Positions 42,379 to 53,840 of a DNA stretch of 64,000 bases are shown here, in pieces. The position numbers and the translations under genes were made by a program. The DNA lies in the NCBI RefSeq assembly GCF_018343535.1, contig NZ_JAGYPF010000002.1, positions 150,103 to 214,102 on the forward strand, read 5' to 3'. The stretch's first letter is position 1. Each line of letters starts with the position of its first letter. Below the pieces are notes generated by a model. That model worked only from the letters and a program-made list of their open reading frames with translations. It did not search any database and was not told the origin of the DNA. Source of the stretch: Neobacillus rhizophilus (GTDB lineage Bacteria; Bacillota; Bacilli; Bacillales; Cytobacillaceae).

Positions 42379-43230
42379 ATGAAAGTTGAAAAGGTAATGG
42401 TAATTGGGGCTGGCCAAATGGGCTCGGGAATCGCCCAGGTTTGTGCACAAGCGGGCTACAAGGTTGTCTTAAATGACTTAAAATCGGAATTTGTCGAGCG
42501 CGGACTAGGGGTTATCAACAAAAACCTATCCCGCAATGTAGATAAGGGCCGCATGACCGAGGAGCAAAAGCAAGAGGTGCTTAGCAACCTGACTCCATCA
42601 ACAGACCTGCAAGACGCATCCGGCGTGGATCTTGTCATCGAAGCAGCTGTTGAAAACATGGAAATCAAAACAAAAATCTTTGCGCAGTTAGACGAAATTG
42701 CGCCGGCGCATGCGATTTTAGCAAGCAATACCTCCTCGCTGCCTATCACGGAAATCGCGGCAGCAACGAAGCGCCCGGAAAAGGTCATCGGTATGCACTT
42801 CATGAATCCGGTGCCTGTTATGAGGTTGGTGGAAATCATCCGCGGCTTGGCAACGGCAGATGAAGTGTATCAAGTCATCGAGGACATGACAAAAACGTTA
42901 TCCAAAGTGCCTGTAGAGGTAAACGACTTCCCTGGCTTTGTAGCCAACCGCGTGCTAATGCCGATGATTAACGAAGCGATCTATACATTATACGAGGGCG
43001 TGGCCACGAAGGAAGCCATCGACGAAGTAATGAAGCTTGGCATGAACCACCCAATGGGGCCGTTAACGCTCGCCGACTTTATCGGACTGGATACTTGCCT
43101 TTACATCATGGAAACATTGCACGAAGGCTTTGGCGATGACAAGTACCGCCCATGCCCGCTGCTGCGTAAATATGTAAAAGCAGGCTGGTTAGGTAAGAAA
43201 ACCAGACGTGGATTTTACGTATACGAATAA
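42379..43230 (+). CDS. mmgB: 3-Hydroxybutyryl-CoA dehydrogenase
   Basis: NAD-dependent oxidation of short-chain 3-hydroxyacyl-CoA. The 283-residue protein starts [20 protein letters not shown] with the Rossmann GxGxxG at about residues 10-15, then the catalytic histidine in [17 protein letters not shown] near 139 and the asparagine region [15 protein letters not shown] near 188. Length matches MmgB/Hbd single-domain enzymes. The ATG at 42379 follows GGAGGGGAAAAC. It sits between a thiolase and two acyl-CoA dehydrogenases in one direction. Confidence 0.94.
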   Translation: MKVEKVMVIGAGQMGSGIAQVCAQAGYKVVLNDLKSEFVERGLGVINKNLSRNVDKGRMTEEQKQEVLSNLTPSTDLQDASGVDLVIEAAVENMEIKTKIFAQLDEIAPAHAILASNTSSLPITEIAAATKRPEKVIGMHFMNPVPVMRLVEIIRGLATADEVYQVIEDMTKTLSKVPVEVNDFPGFVANRVLMPMINEAIYTLYEGVATKEAIDEVMKLGMNHPMGPLTLADFIGLDTCLYIMETLHEGFGDDKYRPCPLLRKYVKAGWLGKKTRRGFYVYE

Positions 43231-43458
43231 CAGAATTTAGCTTTGCAACTGTCTATCCATTGGCGGACATTAAATATTACAAATATAGAAAGATAGAGAT
43301 AACGATATGGTCTACTCGGGAGATAATTTTTTCAAGAATAGCAGTAGGGGTCTTAAAAATAGGGGTAGCAAGATTCAAGCAAAGAATACAGAATCCTCGA
43401 GAAAGGGGCATTAAAAATGAGTACGGTCACACTACTTTCTCCAAAAGGGGAGTTCAGC

Positions 43459-44589
43459 ATGAATCTTACATTCACACAAGAGCAAGAAATGATGCGCAAA
43501 ATGGTGCGCGACTTTGCCGCCATTGATGTTGCGCCGTTTATAGAAAAAATGGAGAAAGGGGAATTTCCTCGTGAGATTCTCCGCAAAATGGGCGGGCTTG
43601 GCCTGATGGGCATCCCGGTTCCAGAGCAATACGGCGGAGCTGAGATGGATTTCACCTCCTATATCATCGCCATTAATGAGCTTTCTAAGGTTAGCGCGAC
43701 GATGGGCGTAATTTTGTCGGTGCACACATCTGTTGGCACGAACCCGATTCTTTACTTTGGAACGGAGGAGCAGAAGCAAAAGTACGTACCAAAGCTGGCC
43801 GCTGGTGAATACTTAGGCGCTTTCTGTTTAACGGAGCCGAGCGCCGGGTCGGATGCTGCCAGCATGAAGTCGCGAGCGGTTCGCGACGGCGACCATTTTG
43901 TAATTAACGGTTCCAAGGTCTTCATCACCAATGGCGGCGAGGCCGACGTTTACATCGTTTTTGCAAAAACCAATCCGGAATTGGGCGCCAAAGGGGTATC
44001 GGCCTTTATTGTTGAAAAAGATACCTCTGGACTGGTGATTGGCAAGGACGAGAAAAAGATGGGCCTGCATGGCTCGAGAACGGTGCAGCTTACTTTTGAG
44101 GATATGCGCGTTCCGGCCGAGAACCTGCTTGGTGCTGAGGGCGAAGGTTTTAAAATTGCGATGGCCAACCTCGATGCCGGCCGCATTGGAATTGCTGCCC
44201 AGGCGCTCGGGATTGCCGAGGCCGCACTGTCGGCCGCAACCGAATATGCTAAGCAGCGCCACCAGTTCGGCAAGCCGATTGCTGCCCAGCAGGGGATTGC
44301 TTTCAAGCTCGCTGATATGGCGACAAATGTAGAGGCTGCTAGATTACTAGTTTACCGTGCTGCTGATTTGCGTGGGCAGGGCTTAAAATGCGGCATGGAG
44401 GCGTCCATTGCGAAGCTTTTTACAACAAGAACAGCAGTGGAGGTGGCGACCGAGGCGATTCAAGTCTTCGGCGGCTACGGCTATACGGAGGATTACCCGG
44501 TTGAGCGCTACTTCCGCGATGCCAAAGTGACGGAGATTTATGAGGGCACAAGCGAGATTCAGAGGATTGTGATTAGCAAGCATCTTTAA
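43459..44589 (+). CDS. mmgC: Acyl-CoA dehydrogenase (MmgC-like)
   Basis: FAD enzyme that introduces the alpha-beta double bond in short- or branched-chain acyl-CoA and passes electrons to ETF. The 376-residue protein has the two family signatures: [20 protein letters not shown] near residue 117 and [20 protein letters not shown] near 335, and the catalytic base is probably E362 in [12 protein letters not shown]. The start at 43459 ([12 protein letters not shown]) has AAAAGGGGAG before it and fits the family N-terminus. An upstream in-frame ATG at 43417 also has a ribosome-binding site (GAAAGGGGC) and would add 14 residues. Substrate range is not visible. Confidence 0.92.
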   Translation: MNLTFTQEQEMMRKMVRDFAAIDVAPFIEKMEKGEFPREILRKMGGLGLMGIPVPEQYGGAEMDFTSYIIAINELSKVSATMGVILSVHTSVGTNPILYFGTEEQKQKYVPKLAAGEYLGAFCLTEPSAGSDAASMKSRAVRDGDHFVINGSKVFITNGGEADVYIVFAKTNPELGAKGVSAFIVEKDTSGLVIGKDEKKMGLHGSRTVQLTFEDMRVPAENLLGAEGEGFKIAMANLDAGRIGIAAQALGIAEAALSAATEYAKQRHQFGKPIAAQQGIAFKLADMATNVEAARLLVYRAADLRGQGLKCGMEASIAKLFTTRTAVEVATEAIQVFGGYGYTEDYPVERYFRDAKVTEIYEGTSEIQRIVISKHL

Positions 44590-44598
44590 GGATGGAAT

Positions 44599-44716
44599 TG
44601 TAGATATCCTTTGAAATTTTGTTGATATATTTTAAAAATTGTAGATATCCCTTTAAAATTTCTTTTGTAGATATATTTAAAAATTTGTAGATATCCCATC
44701 AATATTTGTAGATAAA
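44599..44716 (+). repeat. 21-bp phased array, core TGTAGATATC (6 units)
   Basis: TGTAGATAT-like units start at 44599, 44620, 44640, 44666, 44686 and 44707 (spacings 21, 20, 26, 20, 21). Units ending ATATCC alternate with units ending ATATAT. The core is that of the array at 21464. It fills the gap between the two acyl-CoA dehydrogenase genes. Confidence 0.88.
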
Positions 44717-44735
44717 ACTAAGGAGGACACCCAAA

Positions 44736-45875
44736 ATGAACTTCAAATTAACCGAAGAACATGAAATGATTCGCAAAATGGTGCGCGATTTTGCGCAAAA
44801 CGAAATTGCGCCAACGGCTGCTGAGCGTGATGAAGAAGAGCGCTTTGACCGGGAGATTTTTGACAAAATGGCGGAGCTTGGCTTAACCGGAATTCCATGG
44901 CCGGAAGAGTACGGCGGCATCGGCAGTGATTATCTTGCTTACTGTATCGCGGTTGAAGAGCTTTCCCGCGTCGATTCGTCTGTTGGAGTTACCCTTTCCG
45001 CACACACATCTCTTGCCAGCTGGCCAATTTACAAGTTCGGTAATGAAGAGCAAAAGCAAAAATACCTTCGTCCGCTGGCTGAAGGCTCAAAAATAGGTGC
45101 TTATGGCTTGACCGAGCCAGGCAGCGGCTCTGATGCAGGCGGAATGAGAACGACGGCACGCCTTGAGGGCGACCACTACGTGCTGAACGGTTCAAAAATT
45201 TTCATCACCAATGGCGGCGAGGCCGACATTTATGTCGTATTTGCACTAACCGATCCATCCAACAAGCAGCGCGGCACAACAGCGTTTATCGTTGAAAAGG
45301 ATTTCGCGGGATTCTCTGTTGGGAAAAAAGAAAAGAAACTGGGCATTCGTTCATCACCGACAACAGAAATTATTTTTGAAGATTGCAAGGTTCCGGTTGA
45401 AAATAGACTTGGTGAAGAGGGCGAAGGCTTCAAAGTCGCGATGATGACACTGGATGGCGGCCGCAACGGCATCGCGGCGCAGGCAGTCGGTATTGCTCAA
45501 GGCGCTCTTGATGCAGCAGTTGACTATGCAAAGGAACGCGTTCAGTTCGGCAAGCCGATCGCTGCGAACCAAGGAATCAGCTTCAAGCTTGCCGATATGG
45601 CAACGAATATTGAAGCTGCCAGACTATTAACCTATCAGGCAGCATGGCTTGAGTCCAACGGCCTCCCATATGGCAAAGAGTCCGCCATGTCAAAGCTGTT
45701 TGCCGGCGATACCGCGATGAAGGTAACAACAGAAGCAGTTCAGGTGTTCGGCGGCTACGGCTATACGAAGGATTATCCGGTCGAACGCTTCATGCGTGAT
45801 GCAAAAATCACGCAAATTTACGAGGGCACTCAGGAAATTCAGCGCCTTGTTATTTCTAGAATGATTACGAAGTAA
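44736..45875 (+). CDS. acdA: Acyl-CoA dehydrogenase AcdA
   Basis: A second acyl-CoA dehydrogenase (379 residues), about half identical to the one before it. It starts [20 protein letters not shown], has [20 protein letters not shown] near residue 118 and [20 protein letters not shown] near 337, and its catalytic base is probably E363 in [13 protein letters not shown]. The order fadF-acdA in B. subtilis supports the symbol. The ATG follows AAGGAGGACACCCAAA, a strong ribosome-binding site. A long palindromic repeat follows the stop. Confidence 0.93.
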   Translation: MNFKLTEEHEMIRKMVRDFAQNEIAPTAAERDEEERFDREIFDKMAELGLTGIPWPEEYGGIGSDYLAYCIAVEELSRVDSSVGVTLSAHTSLASWPIYKFGNEEQKQKYLRPLAEGSKIGAYGLTEPGSGSDAGGMRTTARLEGDHYVLNGSKIFITNGGEADIYVVFALTDPSNKQRGTTAFIVEKDFAGFSVGKKEKKLGIRSSPTTEIIFEDCKVPVENRLGEEGEGFKVAMMTLDGGRNGIAAQAVGIAQGALDAAVDYAKERVQFGKPIAANQGISFKLADMATNIEAARLLTYQAAWLESNGLPYGKESAMSKLFAGDTAMKVTTEAVQVFGGYGYTKDYPVERFMRDAKITQIYEGTQEIQRLVISRMITK

Positions 45876-45879
45876 AACG

Positions 45880-46000
45880 AAAAGCTAAAAGCGCCTTGAC
45901 CAGGGGCACGAGGCTAGACGAGCCAGCGAGAAGGCTCACTTTTAGCCTTCTTGACGGATTGGCTTTAGACCTTCGAGCCCCTAGGCGCTGTAGCTAGACA
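45880..46000 (+). repeat. Long palindromic dispersed element, copy 2
   Basis: AAAGCGCCTTGACCAGGGGC at the left and CCCCTAGGCGCTGTAGCTAG at the right form the outer arms. GAGAAGGCT and AGCCTTCTTG form part of the inner hairpin. It shares CTTGACGGATTGGCTT with copy 1. It ends directly before the AAGGAGCGG ribosome-binding site of the TetR gene. Confidence 0.85.
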
Positions 46001-46018
46001 AGGAGCGGTTCGAGCGCG

Positions 46019-46651
46019 ATGAATAAACGGGAGGTTCAGGCCTCAGTCAAAGATGAGCGCCTCGTGCAAAAGAGGCGCGACCAAATGATCAAAGGGGCCG
46101 TTGCACTTTTTAAAGAGAAAGGGTTTCATCGGACAACGACCCGGGAAATTGCCAGAGCAGCGGGATTTAGCATCGGGACGTTGTACGAGTACATCCGGAC
46201 GAAGGAAGATATTTTATATCTGGTCTGCGACAGCATCTATGATCATGTGAAGGAGCAGCTGGAGGAGAACCTTGATCACAAGCAAGGGACATTAGAGAGC
46301 TTAAAAGTGGGAATCTCAAACTTTTTCCATGTTATGGATGAATTGCAGGACGAAATCCTCGTTATGTATCAGGAAGTAAAATCCTTATCAAAGGACGCTC
46401 TTCCATATGTGTTAAAAAAGGAATTAGAGATGGTTGCCATGTTTGAAAATATGCTCCTTAAATGTGTGGAGAATGGCGAGTTAGAACTGTTGGAAAAACA
46501 AATCAAAATCATCGCCCACGATATTTTTGTCCAAGGGCAAATGTGGGGCTTCCGCCGCTGGGCGCTCCGGAAGCTGTTTACTCTGGACGAATACATTGAA
46601 CTGCAGACGGAGTTTATTTTTAAAGGGCTTGGGGAAAAAAGGGACGGTTAA
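46019..46651 (+). CDS. fadR: TetR-family regulator, FadR-like
   Basis: A 210-residue repressor. The N-terminal helix-turn-helix is clear ([20 protein letters not shown], then [20 protein letters not shown], about residues 25-64). The C-terminal ligand-binding part resembles FadR of Bacillus, which senses long-chain acyl-CoA and represses beta-oxidation genes. Its place inside the block and the palindrome in the fadF promoter support this. The ATG has AAGGAGCGG about 12 bases upstream, starting right after a long palindromic repeat. Effector and target are inference. Confidence 0.85.
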   Translation: MNKREVQASVKDERLVQKRRDQMIKGAVALFKEKGFHRTTTREIARAAGFSIGTLYEYIRTKEDILYLVCDSIYDHVKEQLEENLDHKQGTLESLKVGISNFFHVMDELQDEILVMYQEVKSLSKDALPYVLKKELEMVAMFENMLLKCVENGELELLEKQIKIIAHDIFVQGQMWGFRRWALRKLFTLDEYIELQTEFIFKGLGEKRDG

Positions 46652-46704
46652 GGACAAAACGAGGGTTACTTACGAATTTTAAAAAACAAGGGGGCCAAAT
46701 TGAG

Positions 46705-49700
46705 ATGAGTACAACCGGAAAATATCAGCCGAAGCATCATATTCGCTTTGTGACCGCGTCGAGTTTGTTTGACGGCCATGATGCTTCCATCAATATCATG
46801 CGGCGCATCCTTCAATCAAGCGGGGCCGAGGTCATTCACCTTGGCCACAACCGCTCGGTCGAGGAAGTGGTCAACGCCGCCATTCAGGAAGATGCCCAGG
46901 GTATCGCGATCTCCTCTTATCAAGGAGGGCACGTTGAATACTTTAAATACATGTACGACCTATTAAAAGAAAAAGGCGCACCACATATCCGCATTTATGG
47001 CGGCGGCGGGGGCGTTATCATCCCAAGAGAAATCAATGAACTCCAAGAGTACGGCATTTCCGGCATCTTCTCACCGGAAGACGGCCGAAAGCTCGGTTTA
47101 CAGGGCATGATTGACCTCATGATTCAAGAGTGTGATTTTTCAACAGTCTCTTCAGAAAATATCCCGGAGCAAATCGAAAAGCTGCCGACGGGTGACATGA
47201 ATGCCGTTGCCAAGCTGATTACAATTGCGGAAAATCATGTGGACCAAAAAAATGAGGCGGCTGCAACGGCTGAGCAGGTTCTTGAAAAAGTGAAGGAGCT
47301 TGAGAAGTCGATTCCGGTTATCGGTATCACCGGTACGGGCGGGGCTGGAAAAAGCTCGCTGACCGACGAGTTGATCCGCCGTTTTATCAACGAGTTTCCA
47401 GCCAAAAAGGTTGCTATCCTTTCCGTTGACCCAACCAAGCAAAAAACGGGCGGTGCGCTTCTTGGCGACCGCATCCGCATGAATGCGATTTTTTCACCGA
47501 ACGTTTTTATGCGAAGCCTAGCAACACGGGCTTCGAAATCAGAATTATCGCTGGCCATTAAAGACGCCGTAGCGGTCACGAAGGCAGCCGGATTTGACTT
47601 GGTGATTGTCGAAACAAGCGGAATCGGCCAGGGCGACGCCGGCATCACGGAAATTTGCGATGTTGCAATGTACGTCATGACCAGCGAGTTCGGGGCACCA
47701 TCCCAGCTTGAAAAAATCGACATGATTGACTTTGCCGACCTGATTGTTATCAATAAATTCGAACGTAAGGGCTCCGAGGACGCAAAACGCCAGGTGCAGA
47801 AGCAGTACCAGCGCAGCCATATGCTTTTTGAAAAAGATCCATCCGAAATGCCAGTGTACGGCACAATCGCCAGCCAGTTCAATGACCCTGGCACAAATGC
47901 TTTATTTGCGGCTCTCGTTGAAAAAATCAATGAAAAGGCTGCGACCGATTGGGTGACTTCATACAGCAAAGAGGCGAAGGTTGAAAAGCAAAACATCATC
48001 ATCCCGACGGACCGCCGCTATTACTTACGGGAAATTTCCGAGACGGTTCGCGGCTATCATAAAAAAGCGGAGCAGCAGGCGAATATTTCCCGGAAATTAT
48101 TCCAGTTGGAAGGCGCTATCGAAGCTGTGAAGGGTCAGCCGGAAGTAGTGGCAGCTCTAGAAGCGGTTAAACAGGAAACCGAAGCGCAGCTGACACCAGA
48201 GTCAAAGCGTATTCTTGACGGCTGGGAAAAAACAAAAGAAGCGTACTCCGCAGATAAGTTCGTCACGAGAATCCGCGACAAAGAAATCATTACAATTTTA
48301 AAAACAAAGAGCTTATCAGGGCTTGATATTCCAAAAGTGGCTTTGCCGAAATACAAGGATTACGGTGAAATCCTGCGCTGGGTGTATCGTGAGAACCTAC
48401 CGGGCTCATTCCCGTACACAGCAGGGGTATTCCCGTTCAAGCGTGAAGGGGAGGATCCAAAACGCCAGTTTGCCGGCGAAGGCACACCGGAACGGACGAA
48501 CCGCCGTTTCCACTATTTATCGAAGGACGATTCGGCAAAACGCCTCAGCACCGCCTTTGACTCGGTGACCCTATACGGGGAAGACCCGGATTACCGTCCC
48601 GACATTTACGGTAAAGTCGGCGAAAGCGGCGTCAGTGTTTGTACGTTAGATGACATGAAAAAGCTGTACGATGGCTTCGACCTTTGCCACCCATCGACAT
48701 CCGTTTCGATGACGATCAACGGTCCAGCGCCAATCATCCTCGCGATGTTCATGAATACGGCAATTGACCAGCAAGTGAAACGTAAAGAAGCTGAACTAGG
48801 CCGCGTTTTGACTGTCGAAGAATTTGCTGAAGTTCGAGCCTATACGCTGAAAACTGTCCGCGGTACGGTTCAGGCTGATATTTTAAAGGAAGACCAAGGC
48901 CAAAATACATGTATTTTTTCAACAGAATTTGCTTTAAGGATGATGGGGGATATCCAGCAATATTTCATCGACCATCTGGTGCGTAACTATTATTCTGTGT
49001 CGATTTCCGGGTACCATATTGCCGAAGCGGGTGCGAACCCGATTTCGCAGCTGGCATTCACTTTGTCTAACGGCTTTACCTACGTTGAGTACTATTTAAG
49101 CCGCGGCATGAACATTGATGACTTTGCGCCAAACCTGTCGTTCTTTTTCTCGAATGGCTTGGACCCGGAGTACACGGTGATTGGCCGGGTGGCGAGGCGC
49201 ATTTGGGCAACCGTGATGCGCGACAAGTATGGTGCCAACGAGCGCAGCCAAAAGCTGAAGTATCATGTGCAGACATCAGGTCGTTCGCTGCACGCGCAGG
49301 AAATCGATTTTAATGATATCCGCACCACGCTTCAGGCATTGATGGCGCTGCACGATAACTGTAACTCGCTGCATACGAACGCCTACGATGAGGCGATTAC
49401 GACACCGACCGAGGAATCGGTGCGTCGGGCAATGGCGATTCAGATGATTATCACTAAGGAGCACGGCTTGACGAAGAATGAAAATCCGCTTCAGGGCTCG
49501 TTTATCGTAGAAGAGCTGACTGATTTAGTTGAGGAAGCGGTACTTCAAGAGTTTGAACGGCTGAATGACCGCGGCGGCGTCCTGGGTGCAATGGAAACCC
49601 AATACCAGCGCGGCAAGATTCAGGATGAGTCAATGCACTATGAAATGTTAAAACATACGGGCGAACTGCCGATTATCGGTGTGAATACGTATTTGAATCC

Positions 49701-49965
49701 AAATCCTCCATCCGAGGAAGCGATTGATAATATGGAATTGGCTCGGGCGACGACAGAGGAGAAAGAGCTGCAGATTCACAATTTGCGTGCCTTCCAGGAA
49801 GCGCACGCAGCTGAATCAGCTGCAGCACTGAAGCGGTTGAAGGAAGCAGCCACAAGCGGCGGCAACATCTTTGCCGAACTTATGGAAACCGTCAAAGTCG
49901 CGAGTCTCGGCCAAATCACACGCGCCCTATACGAAGTAGGCGGACAGTATCGCCGAAATATGTAA
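46705..49965 (+). CDS. icmF: Fused isobutyryl-CoA mutase IcmF
   Basis: Adenosylcobalamin enzyme that interconverts isobutyryl-CoA and n-butyryl-CoA, fused with its own chaperone GTPase. The 1086 residues contain, in order, a B12-binding domain ([12 protein letters not shown] near residue 21; [18 protein letters not shown] near 72), a MeaB-like GTPase ([17 protein letters not shown] near 205, with VDPTK and [10 protein letters not shown] following) and the large mutase domain from about 540 on ([16 protein letters not shown] near 773). The substrate-pocket residues are F589 (RQFAGEG) and Q733 (GQNTCIF), the Phe/Gln pair of isobutyryl-CoA mutases; methylmalonyl-CoA mutases have Tyr/Arg. The ATG follows AAGGGGGCCAAATTGAG. 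It would feed branched acyl chains into the adjacent beta-oxidation enzymes. Confidence 0.94.
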   Translation: MSTTGKYQPKHHIRFVTASSLFDGHDASINIMRRILQSSGAEVIHLGHNRSVEEVVNAAIQEDAQGIAISSYQGGHVEYFKYMYDLLKEKGAPHIRIYGGGGGVIIPREINELQEYGISGIFSPEDGRKLGLQGMIDLMIQECDFSTVSSENIPEQIEKLPTGDMNAVAKLITIAENHVDQKNEAAATAEQVLEKVKELEKSIPVIGITGTGGAGKSSLTDELIRRFINEFPAKKVAILSVDPTKQKTGGALLGDRIRMNAIFSPNVFMRSLATRASKSELSLAIKDAVAVTKAAGFDLVIVETSGIGQGDAGITEICDVAMYVMTSEFGAPSQLEKIDMIDFADLIVINKFERKGSEDAKRQVQKQYQRSHMLFEKDPSEMPVYGTIASQFNDPGTNALFAALVEKINEKAATDWVTSYSKEAKVEKQNIIIPTDRRYYLREISETVRGYHKKAEQQANISRKLFQLEGAIEAVKGQPEVVAALEAVKQETEAQLTPESKRILDGWEKTKEAYSADKFVTRIRDKEIITILKTKSLSGLDIPKVALPKYKDYGEILRWVYRENLPGSFPYTAGVFPFKREGEDPKRQFAGEGTPERTNRRFHYLSKDDSAKRLSTAFDSVTLYGEDPDYRPDIYGKVGESGVSVCTLDDMKKLYDGFDLCHPSTSVSMTINGPAPIILAMFMNTAIDQQVKRKEAELGRVLTVEEFAEVRAYTLKTVRGTVQADILKEDQGQNTCIFSTEFALRMMGDIQQYFIDHLVRNYYSVSISGYHIAEAGANPISQLAFTLSNGFTYVEYYLSRGMNIDDFAPNLSFFFSNGLDPEYTVIGRVARRIWATVMRDKYGANERSQKLKYHVQTSGRSLHAQEIDFNDIRTTLQALMALHDNCNSLHTNAYDEAITTPTEESVRRAMAIQMIITKEHGLTKNENPLQGSFIVEELTDLVEEAVLQEFERLNDRGGVLGAMETQYQRGKIQDESMHYEMLKHTGELPIIGVNTYLNPNPPSEEAIDNMELARATTEEKELQIHNLRAFQEAHAAESAAALKRLKEAATSGGNIFAELMETVKVASLGQITRALYEVGGQYRRNM

Positions 49966-49983
49966 TGAGTGGAGGCGTTAATC

Positions 49984-50017
49984 AAAAGGGGGGCACTTCC
50001 CCTTTTTTGTTTTTTTA
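49984..50017 (+). terminator. Terminator of icmF
   Basis: AAAAGGGG pairs with CCCCTTTT around a 7-base loop and is followed by TTGTTTTTTT. Confidence 0.85.
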
Positions 50018-50099
50018 AAAATATTTTCCAATATTATGATATATCCTATATAATCAATATAGTATTTTACCTCCAGAGGTTATGGGCAGGTGTCAGCTT

Positions 50100-50297
50100 A
50101 TGAGAGTAAATCATATAATCATGGTTTTAATAATTACGGCCTGGCCATTATATTATCTTTATGAACTGCAACTAGGTGCTGTTTCGTTCCTGTTGCTGGC
50201 CATCTTCTTTTTGTACATATCTCTTAAAGAGCTAAAAATAGTAAGAGAACAGATTAAAAAGAATGAAGAGAAGCCAAAAAAGGAAAAAATCAAGTAA
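50100..50297 (+). CDS. Small two-helix membrane protein, unknown
   Basis: A 65-residue predicted protein with two hydrophobic segments (HIIMVLIITAWPLYYLYEL and LGAVSFLLLAIFFLYISLKE) and a basic tail (EQIKKNEEKPKKEKIK). I do not recognise a family. The start at 50100 follows GGCAGGTGTCAGCTT; an ATG at 50082 in the same frame would add six residues. It lies between icmF and rpoE, where B. subtilis has no equivalent that I know. The hydrophobic pattern and codon content look protein-like, but evidence is limited. Confidence 0.5.
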   Translation: MRVNHIIMVLIITAWPLYYLYELQLGAVSFLLLAIFFLYISLKELKIVREQIKKNEEKPKKEKIK

Positions 50298-50360
50298 AAC
50301 AAACAGCTAGAACTAGCATAAACCTCTAGAATTTGTTTATAATGAAGAATATGTATTTTT

Positions 50361-50486
50361 ATAGAAAAGCGGAAGCGCCTTGCCCAGGGGCGACAGGCAT
50401 AAGACGAGCCGTCCTGAAGGTTGTTTTTTAACCTTCAGGACGGATTGGCTTATGACCCCGAGCCCCTAGGCGCTGGAGCTAGACAA
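50361..50486 (+). repeat. Long palindromic dispersed element, copy 3
   Basis: The cleanest copy. The outer arms AAGCGCCTTGCCCAGGGGC and CCCCGAGCCCCTAGGCGCT, and the inner hairpin CCGTCCTGAAGGTT / AACCTTCAGGACGG (14 bp, perfect), make one long cruciform. It begins AGAAAAGCGGAAGCGCCTTG and ends GGAGCTAGACA, like copy 1. Confidence 0.88.
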
Positions 50487-50548
50487 CGAAAGATTAGCCC
50501 TTATTCATTCTACATAAGAGTGTTAAATAGAGAAAGGAAGTGCCGATA

Positions 50549-51139
50549 TTGAGTTTAGCAATGTACTCAAAAGAGGAGCTGCAAGAGTTATCGCTCATCG
50601 AAATGGCTTATGAATTTATGAAAAATAGTAAGCAGCCAGTTGCCTTCGCCGATTTAGTGAAGGAAATTTCCAAGGCTGCGGGCATTTCTGAATCAGAAAT
50701 GCGTTCTCGTCTGGCACAGTTTTACACCGATTTAAATATTGATGGACGATTCTTGACTTTAGGTGAAAACCGCTGGGGACTTCGCGTTTGGTATCCGGTT
50801 GATACTCAGGAGGAAGAAGTTGTCGCAGTCGTCAAATCGAAGAAGAAGAAGAAGAAGGTTGTCGAAGACGAGGATATCGATGAAATCGACGAATTTGAAG
50901 AACTTGATGACGAAGACTACGACGATGTCGACGACTTTGAAGAGGAAGATGATCTCCTTGACGATGAAGAGGAGAACCTTGACGAGATTGATGAAATCGA
51001 CGACGAATTCGAAGATGAAGATGATGTTCTTGAGGATGACGAAGAACTTGAATTCGAAGATGATGAAGAACTTGAAGATGACCTGGAAGAGGAAGAAGAA
51101 CTTGAACTAGAAGATGTGGAAGAGGACGAGGATCTCTAA
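50549..51139 (+). CDS. rpoE: RNA polymerase delta subunit
   Basis: Delta increases RNA polymerase recycling and promoter selectivity in Gram-positive bacteria. The 196 residues comprise a winged-helix-like N-domain (MYSKEELQELSLIEMAYEFM; RLAQFYTDLNIDGRFLTLGE; WGLRVWYPVD, about residues 5-90), a lysine tract (KSKKKKKK) and an unstructured acidic tail of Asp and Glu. The start is TTG 50549, eight bases after AAAGGAAG; an ATG at 50561 is the alternative. It precedes pyrG as in B. subtilis. Its tail is longer than in B. subtilis (about 173 residues in all there). Confidence 0.94.
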   Translation: MSLAMYSKEELQELSLIEMAYEFMKNSKQPVAFADLVKEISKAAGISESEMRSRLAQFYTDLNIDGRFLTLGENRWGLRVWYPVDTQEEEVVAVVKSKKKKKKVVEDEDIDEIDEFEELDDEDYDDVDDFEEEDDLLDDEEENLDEIDEIDDEFEDEDDVLEDDEELEFEDDEELEDDLEEEEELELEDVEEDEDL

Positions 51140-51182
51140 CTCTGATTACCTCACATTTGGTGAAATGAGTCAGGTATGAGGC

Positions 51183-51211
51183 TTGACTTTTTCACCAGCC
51201 CCTTGTATCAT
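51183..51211 (+). promoter_or_regulatory. pyrG promoter
   Basis: TTGACT (51183-51188), a 17-bp spacer and TATCAT (51206-51211). Transcription would begin at the G of GGGCTCC at 51219, seven bases downstream, the arrangement known for B. subtilis pyrG. Confidence 0.85.
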
Positions 51212-51218
51212 CTTGTTT

Positions 51219-51296
51219 GGGCTCCTTAAAAAGGACCATTCGAACGAATGTATACGCGCTCCCTTACAATGCGTAAGAGGAGCGCTTTTTATTTTG
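51219..51296 (+). promoter_or_regulatory. pyrG leader: CTP-sensing reiterative-transcription attenuator
   Basis: The transcript starts GGGCUCC. The leader then has a terminator: GCGCTCC-CTTAC with GTAAG-A-GGAGCGC, followed by TTTTTATTTT (51256-51295). In B. subtilis, low CTP makes polymerase stutter and add G residues at the GGGC start; the poly-G end pairs with the CUCCCUU strand and stops the terminator forming. Both sequence elements are present (GGGC start, CTCCCTT at 51259-51265). The mechanism is transferred from B. subtilis. Confidence 0.88.
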
Positions 51297-51297
51297 A

Positions 51298-51332
51298 TAA
51301 AAACCCAGCTTTTATGGGGTTTTTTATTTTTT
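51298..51332 (+). terminator. Possible second terminator in the pyrG leader
   Basis: AAAAACCC (51299-51306) pairs with GGGGTTTTTT (51316-51325), followed by ATTTTTTGG. It starts just after the attenuator's T run and lies 85 bp before pyrG. Confidence 0.55.
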
Positions 51333-51380
51333 GGAGCAGCAGAAAAATAATTTTTGCAAAAATACCCTTTAACATTCTGA

Positions 51381-53012
<1,632 letters not shown>

Positions 53013-53027
53013 TTTTTTTGAAAAAAT

Positions 53028-53069
53028 AAGACCAGTTATCCGGGTGCGGGACTGGTCTTTGTTTTTTTG
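53028..53069 (+). terminator. Terminator of pyrG
   Basis: AAGACCAGT (53028-53036) pairs with ACTGGTCTT (53051-53059), followed by TGTTTTTTT. Confidence 0.85.
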
Positions 53070-53089
53070 GGGCTAAAAATGGGGAGTGG

Positions 53090-53177
53090 CGAGTAAAGGA
53101 TTTGGCGAGTAAAAGTAAAAAATGAGCGAGTAAATCATGAAATTTGACGAGTAAATTTCAATTTTAGGCGAGTAAAT
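53090..53177 (+). repeat. 21-bp phased array, core GCGAGTAAA (5 units)
   Basis: CGAGTAAA starts at 53090, 53106, 53127, 53148 and 53169 (spacings 16, 21, 21, 21). It lies between the pyrG terminator and the ywjG terminator, two convergent genes. Confidence 0.88.
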
Positions 53178-53207
53178 CAAAACGGCCCTCATTACAAGGA
53201 CCGTTTC
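53178..53207 (-). terminator. Terminator of ywjG
   Basis: AAACGG-CCC pairs with GGACCGTTT (one bulge). It lies immediately beyond the ywjG stop on the minus strand. Confidence 0.65.
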
Positions 53208-53209
53208 GC

Positions 53210-53740
53210 TTACATTTCGTATTCCGCTATAATTTCTTCAATCGTAAATTTCAATCCATAGTACACAAACAAGGCTGCCATCGAGGATGGATACCCAATT
53301 CGGTTCCCAAACTCGTCCGGCAGCAAGCCTTTTGTCAGTCGCAAATCAATATGAACATCAGCAATTTCCGCTAGTCCACCCGTAGATTCATCGACCGCAG
53401 TCGAAACAGCCACAAACGGAATCCCTTTTTCCTGAAGTTGACTCGCAATCGACAAAGGTGCCTCATCCGTAGAAGTCCGCGCGAAAATCAAGACACGATC
53501 GGCGATATCCAGGTCAGCCACAGACTCCATAGACAAAGCTCTTGCGGATTTTAAAGGCTCAGCACCATCCACAGCTTCAGCTGCAACAGCCTTCATTTCT
53601 TTTTCACCATAAATATAAATAGAGCCGTCGCCGACAGGGGCTTGGGCAAGCAGGCGGGCGGCATCCTCAAACGCAAACTCTTCTTTTTCCTCTATTCTTT
53701 TAAATAAACCCGTTAATTGGGTAGTGAACATTTTTAACAT
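53210..53740 (-). CDS. ywjG: YwjG family protein (DUF2529)
   Basis: A 176-residue cytoplasmic protein that I recognise as YwjG/DUF2529 from its start (MLKMFTTQLTGLFKRIEEKE) and its place between pyrG and spo0F. The region YIYGEKEMKAVAAEAVDGA near residue 43 and LIFARTSTDEAPLSIASQLQ near 84 resemble a SIS-like sugar-isomerase fold, but no catalytic residues are clear. Function is unknown. The start at 53740 follows GAGGAGGGTTTTT; an in-frame codon at 53761 lies before that site. It is divergent from spo0F. Confidence 0.85.
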   Translation of the reverse strand: MLKMFTTQLTGLFKRIEEKEEFAFEDAARLLAQAPVGDGSIYIYGEKEMKAVAAEAVDGAEPLKSARALSMESVADLDIADRVLIFARTSTDEAPLSIASQLQEKGIPFVAVSTAVDESTGGLAEIADVHIDLRLTKGLLPDEFGNRIGYPSSMAALFVYYGLKFTIEEIIAEYEM

Positions 53741-53840
53741 AAAAACCCTCCTCATATGCACTAATATTATAGACCTTTTTATGAAAATGCCAAAATAATT
53801 AAAATTCCATAAAATAACATGTGCAGTTTCTTAAAATGAT

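Noticed and set aside
43260-43526. Small gene ahead of the acyl-CoA dehydrogenase
   Set aside because: It overlaps the true start in another frame, has no ribosome-binding site and shows no protein-like pattern.
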